This document shows positions 60,450 through 64,000 of a stretch of 64,000 bases of DNA, piece by piece; within the stretch, counting starts at the first letter, position 1; each line of letters opens with the position of its first letter. Position numbers and translations under genes: made by a program. The DNA is taken from contig CAMWME010000004.1 of the NCBI GenBank assembly GCA_947175325.1, forward strand, positions 1-64,000, given 5' to 3'. The notes below the pieces were generated by a model. The model saw only the letters and a program-made list of their open reading frames with translations, did no database searches and was not told the DNA's origin. The stretch is from an uncultured Clostridia bacterium (GTDB lineage Bacteria; Bacillota; Clostridia; Christensenellales; Borkfalkiaceae).

Positions 60450-60883
60450 GCAGAACCGAGGGCAAAGGTCCGTATATTTTGGCACTGATAATGTCAATAG
60501 TTTTCTTCTCGGTCGGGTGCGGGCTTATATGCCTTTTTATTACTACGGTTACGGACAACGCGGATAAGACCACTACCGAGGCAACGGTTATTCACGTTGA
60601 CGTGTGGGCGGGCGAAAAAGAACTGTTGGCGCAAGAAACCTACGAATATTACGTTGACGGTGTAAGATACGAACAGAAAAGCTCTCACGTAAAATCGGCA
60701 AACGCGTCACGGTACGAGGGTCAAACCTTTAAGATAAAGTATGACCCGAGCAATCCCGAAAAAGTGTTTATTCAAGACGGAACGGTGTTTATTCCGCTTG
60801 GAGCCGGAATAGTTATAGGGGCTGTCGGCGCGGGAATGTTCGTGTTTGCTGTCAGAGCTTTAAAGAATAAAGATTATATTTAA
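60446..60883 (+). CDS. DUF3592-like membrane protein (145 aa)
   Basis: A short version of the preceding protein: helix at about 10-35, an extracytoplasmic segment (TTEATVIHVDVWAGEKE ... QTFKIKYDPSNPEKVF) and a C-terminal helix. The ATG overlaps the upstream stop (ATGA), and GGGGGAC precedes it. The pair is probably one functional unit. Role unknown. Confidence 0.72.
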   Translation: MSRTEGKGPYILALIMSIVFFSVGCGLICLFITTVTDNADKTTTEATVIHVDVWAGEKELLAQETYEYYVDGVRYEQKSSHVKSANASRYEGQTFKIKYDPSNPEKVFIQDGTVFIPLGAGIVIGAVGAGMFVFAVRALKNKDYI

Positions 60884-60908
60884 CGGAAGTTTAAAGTAAA
60901 ATATATTT

Positions 60909-61829
60909 ATGAAAGTGAAGGAATTTTTCAAAAACTTCGGGCTTGGCGCGGGAATTGGCGTTGCTATGATTATCCCAGGCGTAAGCGGCGGAACGATTGC
61001 CGTTCTGTTTAACGTTTACGACAAGCTGATAAGCGCGATAAGCGATTTAAGGAAAGACTTTAAAAATAGCTTTTTCTTCCTTTTGCCCATCGTTTTGGGG
61101 GCTTTGGTCGGGATTGCGGCAATGTTTTTCCCTTTGAAGTACGCAATTGAATACGCGCCTATGCCAACGATACTGCTGTTTGCTGGACTTATGGTCGGCT
61201 CTTGCCCGAAACTTTTTAAGGACACCCGTAAAAACGGATTTAAGCTAATTGATATTGTTTCAACGGTTTTGCCGTTTTTAGTGGTCGTAGGACTCGGCTG
61301 TATTTCGGTTTTGGGCGTGAAAGGCGTTATGCCTTACCTTGAAGCCGACTTGGGCGTTGGTATGCCCGTTTGGGGATACTTCGTGCTTGTTTTAATCGGG
61401 GCGGTTGCGTCGTGTGCGCTAGTCGTGCCCGGTGTGAGCGGGTCGCTGCTTCTACTTATCTTCGGTTATTATCAACCCATTTTGGACACGATTTCCGCGC
61501 TTTTGACGAGCTTCGGGCACTCGGTTTTGGTGCTTGCATTGTTTGCGTTGGGGCTTGTAGTCGGGTTCTTCACCATTGCAAAACTTATGAAGTTTTTAAT
61601 GAAGAAATTCCCGCGCGGCACGGGTTGGGCTATATTCGGGTTTGTAATCGGCTCTATCCCCGCCATTTTTATGACGAAGGAATTTATTACCGCCCCCGTT
61701 GACGGCGTGCAGATAGCAATCGGTGCGATTTTGTGCCTTGCGGGCGTTATAGCAAGCTACGCCTTAGCCGCATATGCGGAAGGGCACAGTTCAACGAAAA
61801 CGCATATGGACGATACCACACAAGTATAA
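60909..61829 (+). CDS. DUF368 (PopT-like) polyprenyl-phosphate flippase candidate
   Basis: The 306-residue membrane protein has the DUF368 signatures AMIIPGVSGGTIAVLFNVYDKLI and ALVVPGVSGSLLLLIFGYYQPIL, in two inverted halves of about four helices each. DUF368 proteins have been identified as undecaprenyl-phosphate translocases that recycle the carrier lipid. No clear Shine-Dalgarno site; a short AT-rich leader follows the DUF3592 pair. Confidence 0.87.
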   Translation: MKVKEFFKNFGLGAGIGVAMIIPGVSGGTIAVLFNVYDKLISAISDLRKDFKNSFFFLLPIVLGALVGIAAMFFPLKYAIEYAPMPTILLFAGLMVGSCPKLFKDTRKNGFKLIDIVSTVLPFLVVVGLGCISVLGVKGVMPYLEADLGVGMPVWGYFVLVLIGAVASCALVVPGVSGSLLLLIFGYYQPILDTISALLTSFGHSVLVLALFALGLVVGFFTIAKLMKFLMKKFPRGTGWAIFGFVIGSIPAIFMTKEFITAPVDGVQIAIGAILCLAGVIASYALAAYAEGHSSTKTHMDDTTQV

Positions 61830-61847
61830 AGATTCACATAAAATTTA

Positions 61848-61888
61848 AAGGCGTAGAAAGCTAAAATTCGCTTTCTGCGCCTTTTTGT
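61848..61888. terminator. Bidirectional terminator
   Basis: AAAGGCGTAGAAAGC pairs with GCTTTCTGCGCCTTT (one mismatch), then TTTTT; between convergent DUF368 and TfoX-like genes. Confidence 0.85.
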
Positions 61889-61905
61889 TAATTTCTTAAT
61901 AGTGA

Positions 61906-62160
61906 TTATTTTAATGAGTCGCTGAACGCTTTCAATTCAGCCTTCGTTTCCTTGGAAAGGCAGTTAAATTCTACGTTTTGAATTGCGCCTTCCAGCGTGT
62001 ACAAATGCACCAAACACACTTGCGGATATTTTGTTTTCAGTCTGAAAAACGCTGCCTTAGAGCCAAGCTCAATAAGTTTTTCGGCACAATCGATATCAAC
62101 GCTTTTCAGCTTAACAGCCATCGCTTTGCCGATATTTATCATTGTTGTAAGTTCTGTCAT
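61906..62160 (-). CDS. TfoX C-terminal domain protein
   Basis: The 84-residue product matches TfoX_C: MINIGKAMAVKLKSVDI, IELGSKAAFFRLKTKYPQVC and HLYTLEGAIQNV. This helix-hairpin-helix-like domain is found in competence regulators of Proteobacteria but also stands alone in many Firmicutes, where its role is not known. It lies 13 bp downstream of the YdeI-like gene and is probably cotranscribed. Confidence 0.82.
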   Translation of the reverse strand: MTELTTMINIGKAMAVKLKSVDIDCAEKLIELGSKAAFFRLKTKYPQVCLVHLYTLEGAIQNVEFNCLSKETKAELKAFSDSLK

Positions 62161-62173
62161 AGTATTCTTCCTA

Positions 62174-62734
62174 TTACATAGGCTTTAAATTTTTATTGAG
62201 CCTATCTACTATCCAGACAAGCCGTTTTTGTTTGCCAGCGTCCGTTTTTGCGTCGAAATACGCGCGGGTGTAGGTTTTCTTTACGGATAGCGGCATTGCT
62301 TGAAAATTTGCGTAAGCCGGTTCGTACGCTTTTAGCAGTTCGGAAAGAACAGCTATCTCTTCCGTACCAAGCGACATTAAATCGGGGGCGTCCCACTGTC
62401 CGTTCTGTTGGGCTTCCTCTATCTTCTCTCTGCCGAAAGCCGTCATAAGTCCACGCTTTTCAAGACTTTTTACAAGTGCTTTATTTTTATCCGACCACTT
62501 GCTTTTCGCTCTGCGCTTGGAAAAATATTTTTTATAAGTTTTGTCGCCCAAACTTTGCATTTGTCCGTCAATCCAGCCAAAACATAACGCCTCTTCAAGC
62601 GCTTCTTCCGACTTTAACGTTTTGGGACCGCCGTTTTTTCCGAATAAAAGCCAAACGCCGTCATCGGACAAGCAATTGTCGTGAAGCCACCGTCTGAATT
62701 CTTCTCGGCTTGTAAAAGTAAGTATTTCGTTCAT
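62174..62734 (-). CDS. YdeI/OmpD-associated family protein
   Basis: The 186-residue protein has the family core FTSREEFRRWLHDN, WLLFGKNGGPKTLKSEEALEEALCFGWIDGQ and YKKYFSKRRAKSKWSDKN. The Lys/Arg-rich RRAKSKWS part is typical. It is a soluble protein of unproven function, sometimes linked to peptide resistance in Bacillus. The -10 box TATAAT lies 6 nt before ATG. Confidence 0.86.
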   Translation of the reverse strand: MNEILTFTSREEFRRWLHDNCLSDDGVWLLFGKNGGPKTLKSEEALEEALCFGWIDGQMQSLGDKTYKKYFSKRRAKSKWSDKNKALVKSLEKRGLMTAFGREKIEEAQQNGQWDAPDLMSLGTEEIAVLSELLKAYEPAYANFQAMPLSVKKTYTRAYFDAKTDAGKQKRLVWIVDRLNKNLKPM

Positions 62735-62740
62735 ATTGCT

Positions 62741-62769
62741 ATTATACCATTTAGACTGAACGTAAGCAA
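62741..62769 (-). promoter_or_regulatory. Promoter placing the YdeI-like start at +1
   Basis: Minus-strand TTGCTT (62764-62769), 17 bp, TATAAT (62741-62746); 6 nt to ATG. Confidence 0.65.
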
Positions 62770-62789
62770 GCGAGATTTACATTTTAATA

Positions 62790-62824
62790 AAAGCGGCGGA
62801 GCTGTTAGGCTCCGCCGCTTTGTT
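62790..62824. terminator. Terminator at the end of rpoC
   Basis: AAGCGGCGGAGC pairs with GCTCCGCCGCTT (loop TGTTAG) and has T-rich flanks on both strands. Confidence 0.85.
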
Positions 62825-62834
62825 TTACTTTAAA

Positions 62835-64000
62835 TTAGATTTTGTCCAAGGGATCAACTACGCTGGTGTAGCTCGTGTTGATTACGGGGGACATATTCTT
62901 GTATTCCTTAACGCCGGTGCCGGCGGGGATAAGTTTACCGATTATGACGTTCTCTTTAAGACCGATAAGCGGGTCAACCTTGTTCTTGATAGCTGCGTCG
63001 GTGAGTACCCTTGCGGTTTCCTGGAAGGACGCTGCGGACAAGAAACTGTCGGTAGAGAGCGCCGCTTTGGTGATACCGAGAAGCACGCGCTTTTGAAGTG
63101 CGGGGGTTCCGCCGTTTTCGATAGCGGTTCTGTTCTCTTCCTCTACGGTGAACATATCGACCGTTTCGCCGGGGAGAAGGTTCGTGGAGCCCGCGCTTTC
63201 GATTCTTACCTTTCTGAGCATTTGGCGAACGATTATTTCAACGTGTTTATCGTTGATATCAACGCCTTGCGAACGGTAAACGGACTGAACTTGTTCAAGG
63301 ATATAGTCTTGAACGCCCTTTACGCCCGATACTCTTAAGATGTCTTGAGGATATACCGAGCCGGCGTTGAGTACCGTGCCGGGTTGAACGGTGTCGCCCG
63401 TCTTTACGTGAAGCTCTGCATTGAAGGGCAACGAGTACTCCTTCTTCACTTCCTTCGTTACGGGGTCGCGGATAATTACGTGCTTTAAGTTGTCCTTATC
63501 GTCGATAGCAACTACGCCCGAAACCTCGCAAAGGGTTGCACAGCCCTTGGGCTTACGCGCCTCGAAAAGCTCTTCTACACGGGGAAGACCTTGGGTAATG
63601 TCGCCCGTAGCCGCGATACCGCCCGTATGGAAGGTACGCATGGTAAGCTGGGTACCGGGCTCGCCGATGGATTGAGCCGCGATAACGCCGACTGCTTCGC
63701 CCGCTTGAACGGGTGAGTTGGTTGCCATGTTCTTGCCGTAGCACTTTGCACACACGCCGAAACGCGAGTTGCAAGTGAATACCGAACGGATAGAAACTTC
63801 TTCGATGCCAGCCGCGATAACCTCTTTAGCGAGCGCATCGGTTACGAAGCCGTTCTGAGGAACGATAACGTTGCCGTTTTTATCCTTGACGTCTTCGGAA
63901 ACGAATCTGCCTTGAATTCTGTCCTCTAAGCCTTCGATAACTTCGCCGTTGGGTCCGATAATTGCCCTTACGACCATACCGCGGGGTTTCTTCATACCGG
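62835..64000 (-). CDS. rpoC: RNA polymerase beta' subunit, C-terminal part (window edge)
   Basis: The frame is open to the right edge and continues upstream in the genome. The visible 388 residues include the second zinc site (CNSRFGVCAKCYGKN), the trigger-loop region AVGVIAAQSIGEPGTQLTMRTFHTGG, and the C-terminal DITQGLPRVEELFEARKPKG and EKRVLLGITKAALSTDSFLSAASFQETARVL motifs, all classic bacterial RpoC. It ends ...YTSVVDPLDKI. The start lies outside the window. Confidence 0.97.
   Translation of the reverse strand, partial: GMKKPRGMVVRAIIGPNGEVIEGLEDRIQGRFVSEDVKDKNGNVIVPQNGFVTDALAKEVIAAGIEEVSIRSVFTCNSRFGVCAKCYGKNMATNSPVQAGEAVGVIAAQSIGEPGTQLTMRTFHTGGIAATGDITQGLPRVEELFEARKPKGCATLCEVSGVVAIDDKDNLKHVIIRDPVTKEVKKEYSLPFNAELHVKTGDTVQPGTVLNAGSVYPQDILRVSGVKGVQDYILEQVQSVYRSQGVDINDKHVEIIVRQMLRKVRIESAGSTNLLPGETVDMFTVEEENRTAIENGGTPALQKRVLLGITKAALSTDSFLSAASFQETARVLTDAAIKNKVDPLIGLKENVIIGKLIPAGTGVKEYKNMSPVINTSYTSVVDPLDKI

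Noticed and set aside
61906-62160. Competence regulator call for the TfoX_C protein, linking the dispersed motif to DNA uptake
   Set aside because: The stand-alone C-terminal domain has no shown competence role in Firmicutes and no uptake genes lie here.

Overview
The window reads as a chromosomal piece of an uncultured-type Firmicute (class Clostridia, probably gut-associated). This rests on the pcrA-ligA pair, ylbJ, MtaB, BioY, a group B-type [FeFe]-hydrogenase, EFR1-type ferredoxin, BspA-like leucine-rich repeats and Shine-Dalgarno rich starts. The genus cannot be named from sequence alone. A placement near Christensenellales is possible but is only an impression.

Layout. 0-26.6 kb is a housekeeping block, mostly on the minus strand: a WYL regulator; hinT-prsW-mtaB-rsmE-prmA; mgtC-like; a thioredoxin-reductase-like flavoprotein; hydrogenase-lgt; a MATE exporter; a double-OB SSB; a polysaccharide deacetylase; rarA-patatin; ylbJ; aroF-pheA; coaD-rsmD; alr; bioY; a Wzz-like protein; hpt, a MIF-like protein and tilS. 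At 26.7-27.1 kb lie tRNA-fMet, tRNA-Met and tRNA-Glu. The 3' end of tRNA-Glu plus its terminator is duplicated 1.57 kb downstream, bracketing a small AT-rich island. From 27 to 38.6 kb the DNA is accessory and mostly on the plus strand. It holds small unknown genes closed by near-identical terminators, a BspA-like surface protein, pnuC behind an attenuator-like leader, a complete restriction-modification system with a controller protein, and a secreted PL9-type pectate lyase. From 38.9 to 55.3 kb core genes resume: nfeD-flotillin, mscS, a type IIA topoisomerase pair, pepE, ligA, pcrA, rpsU and an ABC/FtsX exporter. From 55.4 to 64 kb come tRNA-Leu, yitT, an SDR-EFR1 ferredoxin pair, two DUF3592 proteins, a DUF368 lipid-carrier flippase candidate, small TfoX/YdeI genes and the 3' part of rpoC.

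The most unusual signal is a degenerate motif of about 30 bp, with core CCCCC-N2-ATATGC and a right flank like AAATAACGC. It occurs about 13 times, in both orientations, between 1.4 and 55.7 kb. It lies between genes and also inside rsmE, rarA, the wzz-like gene, the MIF-like gene, tilS and ligA, and in more than one reading frame. I found no copy in the accessory block and I do not recognise the motif. Other notable signals are the pnuC leader, a set of genes whose -10 box lies 6-10 nt before the start codon (probable leaderless mRNAs), a BirA-like operator before bioY, and operator palindromes in the restriction-modification promoters.

Regulation and cooperation. Many genes are translationally coupled by 4-bp overlaps (mtaB/rsmE/prmA, hydrogenase/lgt, rarA/patatin, SDR/EFR1, the two DUF3592 genes). 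No integrase, transposase, prophage or CRISPR array was found.
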